Shown: piece by piece, positions 9,067-16,820 of the stretch
Position numbering within the stretch: position 1 is the first letter of the stretch
Layout: the number at the start of each line of letters is the position of its first letter
Assembly: GCA_002842755.1 (NCBI GenBank)
Contig: PHDU01000017.1
Location: 1-57,445, forward strand
Length of the DNA stretch: 57,445 nucleotides
DNA from: Bacteroidetes bacterium HGW-Bacteroidetes-1
GTDB taxonomy: Bacteria > Bacteroidota > Bacteroidia > Bacteroidales > F082
Reading direction: 5' to 3'
Notes under the pieces: model-generated
Told to the model about the DNA's origin: nothing
Databases searched by the model: none
The model's input: only the letters and a program-made list of their open reading frames with translations
Made by a program: the position numbers and the translations under genes

Positions 9067-9918
9067 ATGTCGCAATTTCAACCTACCGGATTTCGGGTAC
9101 TACCACCTGTGGTTAAAAACCTTTTGATCATTAATGGATTATTTTTTTTAGCAACCATAACGCTGGAAACATCCTTCAGAATCGATTTGACCCGCATACT
9201 TGGACTTCATTTTATTGGCGCCTCTGATTTCAAACCATTCCAGTTCGTGACCTATATGTTTATGCATGGGGGTTTTGCACACATTTTGTTTAATATGTTT
9301 GCCTTATGGATGTTTGGAAACAGCCTTGAAAATTTCTGGGGGCCAAAAAGGTTTTTCATTTATTACATGGTCACCGGCATTGGGGCAGGAATTATCTACA
9401 CCATTTGGATATATTTTCAGATGTTACCTGCGCTGAGTGATATCAATTTGTTTATTGCCACCAGAGATTTTGATGTGCTAAACCAGTTTATTTCATCCCA
9501 CACATTTTTACTCAACCAGTTTTCCGGTGAAATCTGGTTTGATTTTCAGGCATTTCAAAAGAATTTTCAGATACTTACTGCTAATCCTGCCAATGCAGAA
9601 GCTATGCAGATCGTGGTTAACTTCATGATTCAATACAAAGAATTTTATCTCAATCAATCCGTAGTTGTTGGAGCTTCAGGTGCTGTTTTTGGGATTCTTC
9701 TTGCTTTCGGAATGATGTTTCCAAATACTGTAATCTATCTCTATTTTGCAATACCCATCAAAGCTAAATACTTTGTAATTATTTATGGTGCTTTTGAATT
9801 ATTTGAAGGTGTAATGAACCGTCCTGGAAATAATATTGCTCATTTTGCTCATCTTGGTGGGATGCTATTTGGTTACCTGCTCATTATTTACTGGAAAAAA
9901 AAGGGTAACTTATATTGA
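9067..9918 (+). CDS. Rhomboid-family intramembrane serine protease (1)
   Basis: A 283-residue polytopic membrane protease that would cut within or next to transmembrane helices. The catalytic dyad is present: Ser204 in GASGAVFG and His262 in HFAHLGGMLFGY; the L1-loop/TM2 signature MHGGFAHILFNMFALWMFG is also clear. Between the third membrane helix and the active-site helix (about residues 115-198) lies an unusually long, mostly soluble insertion. A second rhomboid gene follows 13 bases later, and the pair sits between mutL and an EEP hydrolase, an order I recall from other Bacteroidota. Confidence 0.92.
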   Translation: MSQFQPTGFRVLPPVVKNLLIINGLFFLATITLETSFRIDLTRILGLHFIGASDFKPFQFVTYMFMHGGFAHILFNMFALWMFGNSLENFWGPKRFFIYYMVTGIGAGIIYTIWIYFQMLPALSDINLFIATRDFDVLNQFISSHTFLLNQFSGEIWFDFQAFQKNFQILTANPANAEAMQIVVNFMIQYKEFYLNQSVVVGASGAVFGILLAFGMMFPNTVIYLYFAIPIKAKYFVIIYGAFELFEGVMNRPGNNIAHFAHLGGMLFGYLLIIYWKKKGNLY

Positions 9919-9931
9919 AAAATGAATTGAT

Positions 9932-10849
9932 ATGAACCCTTACAATTCTACAAATATATTTGATTCTGCAAGAATTTTTTTCAACAGACGATCTGTACTG
10001 CCGCAGCTTATTCTTATCAATGCTGGGGTTTTTATATTAGTTTATCTAAGCAATCTGATTTTTTGGTTGTTTCAATTAAAAACTGAAAACGGACTATCTT
10101 TTCTAACCCATTGGCTGGCTGTACCTTCTTCTTTCAGTTCTTTAATCTTAAAGCCATGGACTGTAATTACTTATATGTTTCTTCATGAAGGTTTTTTTCA
10201 TTTGTTTTTTAATATGCTCATTTTATATTTCGGTGGAAGTATTTTTCTCCAGTACCTTAATGAGAAACAGCTGCTTAAGACATACATCTTAGGAGGATTG
10301 AGTGGTGCAGTTTTTTACATCCTTTCGTTTAATTTTTTCCCTGTTTTCTTCGATTCAAATCCCTTTGCTATTGCATTAGGAGCCTCAGCTTCTGTATTAG
10401 CAATCATGATTGCCATTGCAACCTATGTACCTCAATATACAGTTCATCTGTTTCTGATTGGACCTATCCGGTTGAAATACCTGGCATTAATTTTCATTAT
10501 TATTGATATTTTTAGCATACAGGGAGGAAATCCGGGCGGTCATATTGCTCACCTGGGTGGTGCTTTTTGGGGCTTTTTATACATTTACCTATTAAAAGGT
10601 GGTACTGACCTTTTTTCTTTTCCAGACTTCTTTATTCGAAAAAGTAAAATGAGGGCTTCATACAAAAATCAAAATTTTCGTAAGGATGATTTCGGGCGGC
10701 CCATTACCGATGATGAATACAATCAGCGGAAGAATGCAGAGCAAAAAGTGATAGACAGCATTCTTGATAAAATATCAAAAAAAGGGTACGAAAGCCTTAG
10801 CAGTAAGGAGAAGGAAATTCTATTTAAAAACAGCAACCACAAGAGATAA
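9932..10849 (+). CDS. Rhomboid-family intramembrane serine protease (2) with C-terminal cytosolic tail
   Basis: A 305-residue rhomboid. Ser152 in LGASASVLA and His207 in GGHIAHLGGAFWG form the dyad; LHEGFFHLFFNMLILYFGG is the TM2 signature. After the last membrane helix there is a roughly 75-residue charged tail containing FGRPITDDEYNQRK and ending LSSKEKEILFKNS, a small helical domain often found at the end of Bacteroidota rhomboids. It lacks the long loop insertion of the preceding paralogue, so the two probably differ in substrate. Nine bases separate it from the next gene. Confidence 0.92.
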   Translation: MNPYNSTNIFDSARIFFNRRSVLPQLILINAGVFILVYLSNLIFWLFQLKTENGLSFLTHWLAVPSSFSSLILKPWTVITYMFLHEGFFHLFFNMLILYFGGSIFLQYLNEKQLLKTYILGGLSGAVFYILSFNFFPVFFDSNPFAIALGASASVLAIMIAIATYVPQYTVHLFLIGPIRLKYLALIFIIIDIFSIQGGNPGGHIAHLGGAFWGFLYIYLLKGGTDLFSFPDFFIRKSKMRASYKNQNFRKDDFGRPITDDEYNQRKNAEQKVIDSILDKISKKGYESLSSKEKEILFKNSNHKR

Positions 10850-10858
10850 ATAGAATAA

Positions 10859-11977
10859 ATGAAGCGAAACAACAAGTTTTTCAAATTCTTAAGAAACGCT
10901 TTTCTAACGCTGATTCATCCCATTGGTTTTCTATTGGGAATATCTTTACTAATTGCGACAGGCGCAAAGTATTTAACCCCTGCTCAGGCTGATGCGATCG
11001 CTGTTTTTGGATTGTTCTTTCCCCTACTTTATTCGCTATCATTGCTTTCATTATTAGTCATGACGATTCTTCGAAGTAAATTTGGATATGTTCTGCTTGT
11101 TATTTTGTTATTTGCAACTCCTACTTTAACCCGTTACGTTTCTTTCAATGCAAAAGCTAAAGAGAAAGAAATAAAGCTATTGTCCTATAATGTTCACGGG
11201 TTTAACGGTTTTGATAAAACAAAAAATCATCCTGATATTCAAAACAAAATCATTGAATTTATAGCGCCTCAGCATTTTGATCTGGTTTGCTTGCAGGAAT
11301 TCAGATCCTGGTCAGGTAGTATACCAAATGACGTTGCGTTTCTTGCTCAGAACATGGGACTAAAATATACCTATTTTGAAGGTTACTGGAAAAGAGGAGG
11401 AATTCAGTCGGATGGATTTTTGATTCTTAGTAATTTTCCCTTCTTAAATAAAGGCGTCATTTTATCAGAGACTAGAAGAAATATTGGTGTTTATGCTGAT
11501 ATTTTGATTGCAACGGATGTAATAGTGAGAGTGGCAAATATTCATCTGGTTTCTTTCAGTTTAGTGCAGGGAGAAATCAATCTTTTTAGCGAAGGAGCTA
11601 TGTTGGAGATGGAAACCATAAAATTGCATGGCAAAAACATATTTGGAAAATTACGTAACTCATTCAAAGTCAGGGCTACTGAAATAACAGATTTGAAGAA
11701 GTTCCTTTCTTCTGATGATATTCCAATGCTGATATGTGGAGATTTTAATGATACCCCGGCTTCCTATATTTTTGAACAAATGAACAAGATGTCCTATATC
11801 GACTCGCATCTTTCGGCCGGTAATGGGTTTGGAGCTACTTATGCCGGCAAGATTCCCTGGCTTAGAATTGATTATATTTTTCACTCGGATGATATATATC
11901 CCGGAAAATCAAAAGTGTACAAAATTCCTTATTCTGATCATTTTCCTGTATCTTTAAGTTTTAGTGTAAAACCATAG
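10859..11977 (+). CDS. Membrane-anchored endonuclease/exonuclease/phosphatase (EEP) family protein
   Basis: Two or three hydrophobic N-terminal helices (about residues 15-90) are followed by an EEP-fold catalytic domain. Visible catalytic elements are LSYNVHGFNGF, the metal-binding glutamate in VCLQEFRSW, CGDFNDTP and the terminal SDHFPVSLSF with its catalytic histidine. Members act on nucleic acids, phosphoinositides or sphingolipids; the membrane helices place this one at the inner membrane with the enzyme domain probably outside the cytoplasm. The start and tight spacing (9 bases) suggest co-transcription with the rhomboids. Substrate unknown. Confidence 0.88.
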   Translation: MKRNNKFFKFLRNAFLTLIHPIGFLLGISLLIATGAKYLTPAQADAIAVFGLFFPLLYSLSLLSLLVMTILRSKFGYVLLVILLFATPTLTRYVSFNAKAKEKEIKLLSYNVHGFNGFDKTKNHPDIQNKIIEFIAPQHFDLVCLQEFRSWSGSIPNDVAFLAQNMGLKYTYFEGYWKRGGIQSDGFLILSNFPFLNKGVILSETRRNIGVYADILIATDVIVRVANIHLVSFSLVQGEINLFSEGAMLEMETIKLHGKNIFGKLRNSFKVRATEITDLKKFLSSDDIPMLICGDFNDTPASYIFEQMNKMSYIDSHLSAGNGFGATYAGKIPWLRIDYIFHSDDIYPGKSKVYKIPYSDHFPVSLSFSVKP

Positions 11978-11997
11978 TTAACAAAGCATACTTAATG

Positions 11998-12005
11998 TAT
12001 TTTTG
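11998..12005 (+). promoter_or_regulatory. -7 box for uvrB
   Basis: TATTTTTG fits TAnnTTTG and ends 18 bases before the uvrB ATG at 12024. It also overlaps an in-frame TTG at 12003, which argues against that TTG being the start. Confidence 0.5.
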
Positions 12006-12023
12006 TGCAATCAAAAATATAAT

Positions 12024-14060
12024 ATGGCTTTTAAACTTGAGTCCTCATTTAAACCTACCGGAGATCAGCCAGATGCAATACGACAACTCGTTGAAGGACT
12101 TCAGCGAGGAGATAAAGCACAGACCCTGATTGGTGTGACAGGCTCAGGAAAAACTTATACAATAGCCAATGTTCTGGCTCAGTTAAATCGTCCGGCTTTG
12201 GTGCTCAGCCATAATAAAACACTTGCCGCACAGCTTTATGGTGAATTCAAACAGTTCTTTCCCGAAAATTCGGTTGAGTATTTTGTTTCCTATTACGACT
12301 ATTACCAACCTGAAGCATTTATACCTGTTACAAATACTTATATTGAAAAAGATCTTTCAATCAATGAAGAAATCGAAAAACTAAGGCTTAGCGCAACTTC
12401 ATCATTGCTTTCAGGAAGACGTGACATCATCGTAGTGTCTTCCGTGTCATGCATTTATGGCATTGGAAATCCTGATGACTTTACCAACAATATGATTTTC
12501 CTGAAAGAAGGACAGGTGATAAGCCGTAACTATTTATTACAACTGCTTGTTAATAGCCTTTATAGCAGAACCATTATTGAGCCTGGCCGTGGGCAGTTCA
12601 GGCTAAAAGGAGATTCGTTGGATATCTTTCCGGCATATCTGGATATCGGTTTCAGAATCTTGTTTTGGGGTGATGAAATCGAAAGTATGGAGAGCTTTGA
12701 TCCTTTGAACGGCAAAAGCATTGAGCAACTTGAACAACTGACAATTTATCCGGCAAATATCTTCGTTACTTCTCCTGATCGAATGAAAAGTGCTGTAATT
12801 AATATTCAGCAAGATATGTTTAAGCAAGTGGCCTATTTCAGAGAAACCGGAAAACATGAAGAAGCTAAACGACTTGAGGACAGAGTAACCTATGATATTG
12901 AAATGATGCGCGAGTTAGGTTATTGCAGTGGGATTGAAAATTATTCACTTTATTTTGATGGAAGACAACCCGGGTCAAGGCCATTCTGTTTGCTTGATTA
13001 TTTTCCTGAAGATTATCTTACTATCATCGATGAAAGTCATGTGACCATGCCACAATTAAGGGCAATGTATGGTGGTGACCGTTCAAGAAAACAGACTTTG
13101 GTCGAATACGGATTCAGGCTACCGGCTGCTTTGGACAACAGACCACTCAAATTTGATGAATTTGAAAAGATAAGCGGTCAAACCATTTATGTAAGTGCAA
13201 CTCCTGCTGATTATGAGTTACAACAATCTGATGGTGTTGTTGTTGAACAACTGATCAGGCCTACAGGGTTATTAGATCCTATCATTGAAGTGCGTCCCAG
13301 TCTTAACCAGATTGACGATTTGCTGGAAGAGGTTTCATTAACGATTGCAACAAACCAAAGAGTGCTGGTTACAACACTTACCAAAAGAATGGCTGAGGAG
13401 TTGACCAAATATTTTAGCAGGTTGGATATAAAATGCCGTTACATTCATTCTGATGTTGACACTTTAGAGCGTGTAGAAATTATGAGAGGCTTGAGAACAG
13501 GTGTATTTGATGTACTTGTTGGCGTAAATCTTTTAAGAGAAGGCCTTGACCTTCCGGAGGTCAGCCTCGTTGCTATTCTGGATGCAGATAAAGAAGGTTT
13601 CCTTAGATCAGAGCGATCGCTGACCCAAACTGCAGGTCGTGCTGCCAGAAATGTAAACAGCAAAGTTATTATGTATGCCGATGTAATTACAGGTTCAATG
13701 CAACGCACTATCGATGAAACCAATCGTAGAAGGATAAAGCAATTAGCCTATAACGAATTGCACGGCATTATACCTCGCTCAATTATTAAATCGATGCCTT
13801 CTGTGCTCGGTCAGAGTGCTTTAATTGATGTTGCCGCCGACGGAACCAAAGCTTACCCCGCTGAAAAAACTACTTTCCTTGCTGCAGATCCGGTCGTAGC
13901 GTTTATGTCGAAAGAAGCGCTTCAAAAAGCTGTTCAAAAAAATAAAAAATCAATGCAGGAAGCTGTTAAAGAACTTAATTTTATTGAAGCTGCACGACTG
14001 CGTGACGAAATAACATTTTTTGAACAACGTATATTTGAAAAAAAGAATGAAGAAAAATGA
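12024..14060 (+). CDS. uvrB: Excinuclease ABC subunit B
   Basis: The damage-verification helicase of nucleotide excision repair, 678 residues. Walker A GVTGSGKT is at 37-44; the beta-hairpin that threads DNA reads YYDYYQPEAFIP; helicase motifs DESHV, YVSATP, GVNLLREGLDLPEV and QTAGRAARN follow; a C-terminal UVR motif (FIEAARLRDEI) that contacts UvrC is present. The ATG at 12024 starts the conserved MAFKLESSFKPTGDQP region. All features look functional. uvrA and uvrC are not in the window. Confidence 0.97.
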   Translation: MAFKLESSFKPTGDQPDAIRQLVEGLQRGDKAQTLIGVTGSGKTYTIANVLAQLNRPALVLSHNKTLAAQLYGEFKQFFPENSVEYFVSYYDYYQPEAFIPVTNTYIEKDLSINEEIEKLRLSATSSLLSGRRDIIVVSSVSCIYGIGNPDDFTNNMIFLKEGQVISRNYLLQLLVNSLYSRTIIEPGRGQFRLKGDSLDIFPAYLDIGFRILFWGDEIESMESFDPLNGKSIEQLEQLTIYPANIFVTSPDRMKSAVINIQQDMFKQVAYFRETGKHEEAKRLEDRVTYDIEMMRELGYCSGIENYSLYFDGRQPGSRPFCLLDYFPEDYLTIIDESHVTMPQLRAMYGGDRSRKQTLVEYGFRLPAALDNRPLKFDEFEKISGQTIYVSATPADYELQQSDGVVVEQLIRPTGLLDPIIEVRPSLNQIDDLLEEVSLTIATNQRVLVTTLTKRMAEELTKYFSRLDIKCRYIHSDVDTLERVEIMRGLRTGVFDVLVGVNLLREGLDLPEVSLVAILDADKEGFLRSERSLTQTAGRAARNVNSKVIMYADVITGSMQRTIDETNRRRIKQLAYNELHGIIPRSIIKSMPSVLGQSALIDVAADGTKAYPAEKTTFLAADPVVAFMSKEALQKAVQKNKKSMQEAVKELNFIEAARLRDEITFFEQRIFEKKNEEK

Positions 14061-14091
14061 CACAAAGGAATGTCATGAAAAATATTTTCTG

Positions 14092-14112
14092 AAACAAATC
14101 TTTGTTTTGAAT
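14092..14112 (+). terminator. Possible weak terminator after uvrB
   Basis: AAACAAA and TTTGTTT face each other across two bases at 14092-14107, followed by TGAATTTTT. The stem is AT-only, so termination strength is doubtful. Confidence 0.3.
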
Positions 14113-14201
14113 TTTTACTAAAAAAATAAAACATACATTAAGTTATTAAATCGCATATAAAGATAACCATGTTTTTTTACGTAATTCGTCAATTATTTAC
14201 T

Positions 14202-14209
14202 TAAATTTG
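14202..14209 (+). promoter_or_regulatory. -7 box upstream of the exopolysaccharide locus
   Basis: TAAATTTG fits TAnnTTTG. It lies about 97 bases before the receiver gene at 14307, leaving a 5' leader of roughly 90 bases in which I see no recognised riboswitch. Confidence 0.5.
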
Positions 14210-14306
14210 CTGCTTAATAGAAGCAAAACTGAAAATATTAGGGCTTGTAAACTTTCTTGCAGCTAGTTAAAGAGCTATAAATTATTATATTAATGATAAC
14301 AATTTC

Positions 14307-14678
14307 ATGAAAAAGAAAATTTTAGTAATTGATGATGAATTGAGTATCCGGATGTTATTGGAAAATTTCTTAAGTAAATCTTACGAAGTTTTGACACGAA
14401 ACGACGGAATGGAAGGAATTAGGTTTTTAGAAGAAGGGAACATGCCTGATCTTATCGTTGCTGATATTCAAATGCCAAATATGGATGGTTACGATTTTAT
14501 AAAAAACATAAGAGCAAGTGGTTTTTTTCGTGACATTCCTTTGGTCATGCTTTCAGGGATAGAAAGCAGTCAGGAAAAAGTAAAATGCCTTAAACTTGGT
14601 GCTAACGACTATATGGTGAAACCTTTTAACCCGGAAGAACTTGCCATTCGCATTGAGTTATTACTTGCAAGAAAGTAA
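14307..14678 (+). CDS. Single-domain response regulator (receiver)
   Basis: A CheY-like receiver of 123 residues with nothing attached. The acidic pair is in LVIDDE, the phospho-acceptor aspartate in IVADIQMPNMDGYDF, the threonine/serine position in VMLSGI and the lysine in YMVKPFNPEEL, so it should be phosphorylatable. It opens the exopolysaccharide locus and sits 29 bases ahead of a sugar transferase that itself carries a pseudo-receiver domain, which suggests a role in controlling polymer synthesis by protein contact rather than by DNA binding. No cognate kinase is adjacent; the nearest is the hybrid kinase at 34655. Confidence 0.92.
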   Translation: MKKKILVIDDELSIRMLLENFLSKSYEVLTRNDGMEGIRFLEEGNMPDLIVADIQMPNMDGYDFIKNIRASGFFRDIPLVMLSGIESSQEKVKCLKLGANDYMVKPFNPEELAIRIELLLARK

Positions 14679-14707
14679 TTTATCTGTATTTAGTAATTTA
14701 ACTGAAA

Positions 14708-15898
14708 ATGGAAAAAGATTCTTTTGTACCATATCAAGTTTTGTATATAGGAGGAAATTTTTCTATCATCGAGTCCTTTCAGAAAGAACCCTCTTTTTTT
14801 TCATTGACTATAGTCGAAAATGGACTCAATGCAATTAATTTTTTAAAAGCTAATCCTCAATTGGATGCCATCCTGTCTGAATATCATTTGCCCGGAATGA
14901 ATGCAATTGAGATTTTTAAGTTATTAAGATTGCAAAATATACATCCAAAGACTCCTTACATAATTTTAACAGATGATTCTTCAAAGAATATTAAGAACGA
15001 AGCATTTGCACTGAGAGTGAATGATTATTATGATGGAAATATTAATCCCACGAATGTTCATGTTAGAATTGGATTCTTAAAGCTTTATGCAGAATATTTT
15101 TCAGTTAACAGAGCTATTGATAAACCTCAAAGAGAATACCGTATTCCATGGAATAAAAGATTATTTGATATTGCTGTATCGTTCTTTGCTCTACTAATGC
15201 TATCGCCTGTATTTATCATTGTTATGATTGCAATACGATTAGAGTCCAAGGGAAAAGTTTACTATACTTCTAAGAGAGTTGGTACAGGGTATAGAATTTT
15301 TGATTTTTATAAACTAAGATCAATGTTTGTTGGAGCAGATGCCGCCCTTCAAAATTTAAAACATTTAAACCAATATGATAGTGAAACTGTTTCGGAAACT
15401 GTTCAGTCAGAACCATGCCCTCGTTGTGCAGCTCTTGCAAATGACGAGACATGCTCTCCTGTCCTTTTTATGGAAGGGAAAAAAATATGCGAGTATTGGT
15501 ATAATGAAACTAAAAAGAAAAGAGGAAATGCTACTTTTATTAAAATTAAAGATGATCCACGTGTAACCCGCATTGGAAAATTCATACGAAATACCAGTAT
15601 TGATGAATTACCACAGCTTTTGAATGTTTTAAAAGGTGATATGTCGATAGTTGGGAACAGGCCTCTACCACTATACGAAGCAGAATTGCTTACTTCAGAC
15701 GATTGGAGTGAACGTTTTATGGGGCCTGCCGGTATTACTGGTCTTTGGCAGGTTGAAAAAAGAGGCAAAAAAGGAGCCATGTCTGAAGAAGAAAGAAAAG
15801 CTCTTGACAATCAGTATGCCAAAACATATTCTTTTTGGGGTGATATTAAACTTATTTTAAGAACAATACCAGCTCTTTTTCAAAAAGAAAATGTATAG
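14708..15898 (+). CDS. Pseudo-receiver fused to exopolysaccharide priming sugar transferase
   Basis: C-terminal half: a polyprenyl glycosylphosphotransferase (bacterial sugar transferase, WcaJ/WbaP type), expected to transfer a sugar phosphate to undecaprenyl phosphate. Seen are a membrane helix at about 152-173, KVYYTSKRVGTGYRIFDFYKLRSM, DDPRVTRIGKFIRNTSIDELPQ, MSIVGNRPLP and GITGLWQV. N-terminal about 125 residues: a receiver-like fold in which the acidic pair is GG (15-16), the phospho-aspartate position is Glu58 (SEYHLPGM) and the active-site lysine is lost, while Thr88 remains. A four-cysteine insert (Cys237, 240, 249, 261) interrupts the transferase domain. The gene follows a phosphorylatable receiver. 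Confidence 0.9.
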   Translation: MEKDSFVPYQVLYIGGNFSIIESFQKEPSFFSLTIVENGLNAINFLKANPQLDAILSEYHLPGMNAIEIFKLLRLQNIHPKTPYIILTDDSSKNIKNEAFALRVNDYYDGNINPTNVHVRIGFLKLYAEYFSVNRAIDKPQREYRIPWNKRLFDIAVSFFALLMLSPVFIIVMIAIRLESKGKVYYTSKRVGTGYRIFDFYKLRSMFVGADAALQNLKHLNQYDSETVSETVQSEPCPRCAALANDETCSPVLFMEGKKICEYWYNETKKKRGNATFIKIKDDPRVTRIGKFIRNTSIDELPQLLNVLKGDMSIVGNRPLPLYEAELLTSDDWSERFMGPAGITGLWQVEKRGKKGAMSEEERKALDNQYAKTYSFWGDIKLILRTIPALFQKENV

Positions 15899-16037
15899 CT
15901 CTTCTGGTTTTAAAACATTGTTGATAAATATGTTTAAAAAATAATAGAACTTTTTTTGTTAATGTTAAAATGTCCTTAATTTAGTAATCTAAAAGCAACC
16001 TCTTTATTTGATTGTAATTATCCGGAAAAGCACCCAT

Positions 16038-16808
16038 ATGATTAAAAAGCATTTTTTACGAATACTAATTTTACTTCCGGTACTTTTATTTGGAAATCAG
16101 GTGATTGGGCAAATCCTTTCAACTGATGATTCAAAGTTATTTAATCCCTTAACGGATGATATTACAAAGCGACTGCCCAATATTCGCGTATTAATTGATT
16201 CAGCTGTTGTCAACTCTCCCTCTGTCCGATACGAAGAATTGAAAGCTGATTATTATTATTACGAACAATTGACTGTTGAAAGAGCATGGACAGAGCATTT
16301 CAGCTTCAATCTAGATTTAAACTGGGGCTTTTGGAAGTTTATTGATAATCAAAGATCACAATCAACGGATTTTTGGATTGATTTAGATTCTAGGCGTACT
16401 AACTACGCTGTTGGATTTTATATTCGATTTCCTTTGGCAACACTAATCGACAGAAAGAACCGTATTGCAAAACAGAAAAAATGGCAGGAATTGTCCTTTG
16501 TTCAACGTGAAATTAATCAACAATTTGTTGTAAGACAAGTAATCGAAGCATATGATATGATGATTCAATGGCAAAATTATATACGCATATATAATGATTA
16601 CCAGAAATTCACAGAAATTCAAATGCATATGGCTCAGAACCAGTTTTTAAATGGTGAAATTGGAACTGCTGAATATACGCGACTAAAAGAAATTCAAACC
16701 CGAGGTGCTATTGAGTATCAGCAGGCTATTGCTGAGTTCAGTAAAAATTACAGGATTTTGGAAATACTAACCGGAATCAATTTCAACTTGATTAATGTAC
16801 TAAGGTAG
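16038..16808 (+). CDS. Short TolC-like outer-membrane protein (OEP family)
   Basis: A 256-residue exported protein with a signal peptide (IKKHFLRILILLPVLLFG, cleavage near QVIGQ). The segment from NIRVLIDSAVVNSPSVRYEEL onward, with the FYIRFPLATLIDRKNRIAKQKK strand and long helices ending in a second helical pair, follows the outer-membrane efflux protein pattern, but only one OEP repeat is present where TolC has two. The ATG at 16038 is chosen because it starts the signal peptide. Its place between the priming transferase and the Wzz-like protein suggests it forms, or helps form, the outer-membrane exit for the polysaccharide; this is inference. Confidence 0.7.
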   Translation: MIKKHFLRILILLPVLLFGNQVIGQILSTDDSKLFNPLTDDITKRLPNIRVLIDSAVVNSPSVRYEELKADYYYYEQLTVERAWTEHFSFNLDLNWGFWKFIDNQRSQSTDFWIDLDSRRTNYAVGFYIRFPLATLIDRKNRIAKQKKWQELSFVQREINQQFVVRQVIEAYDMMIQWQNYIRIYNDYQKFTEIQMHMAQNQFLNGEIGTAEYTRLKEIQTRGAIEYQQAIAEFSKNYRILEILTGINFNLINVLR

Positions 16809-16820
16809 AACTTTTAAAAT

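Noticed and set aside
12003-12023. TTG start for uvrB at 12003
   Set aside because: The TTG is part of a good -7 promoter box; the ATG at 12024 begins the conserved sequence.
14061-14306. Small RNA or riboswitch in the leader of the exopolysaccharide locus
   Set aside because: Apart from a weak AT stem and a -7 box I see no conserved RNA element by eye.
15403-15810. 135-codon minus-strand frame inside the sugar transferase gene
   Set aside because: Opposite the conserved catalytic region; serine-rich translation typical of antisense.
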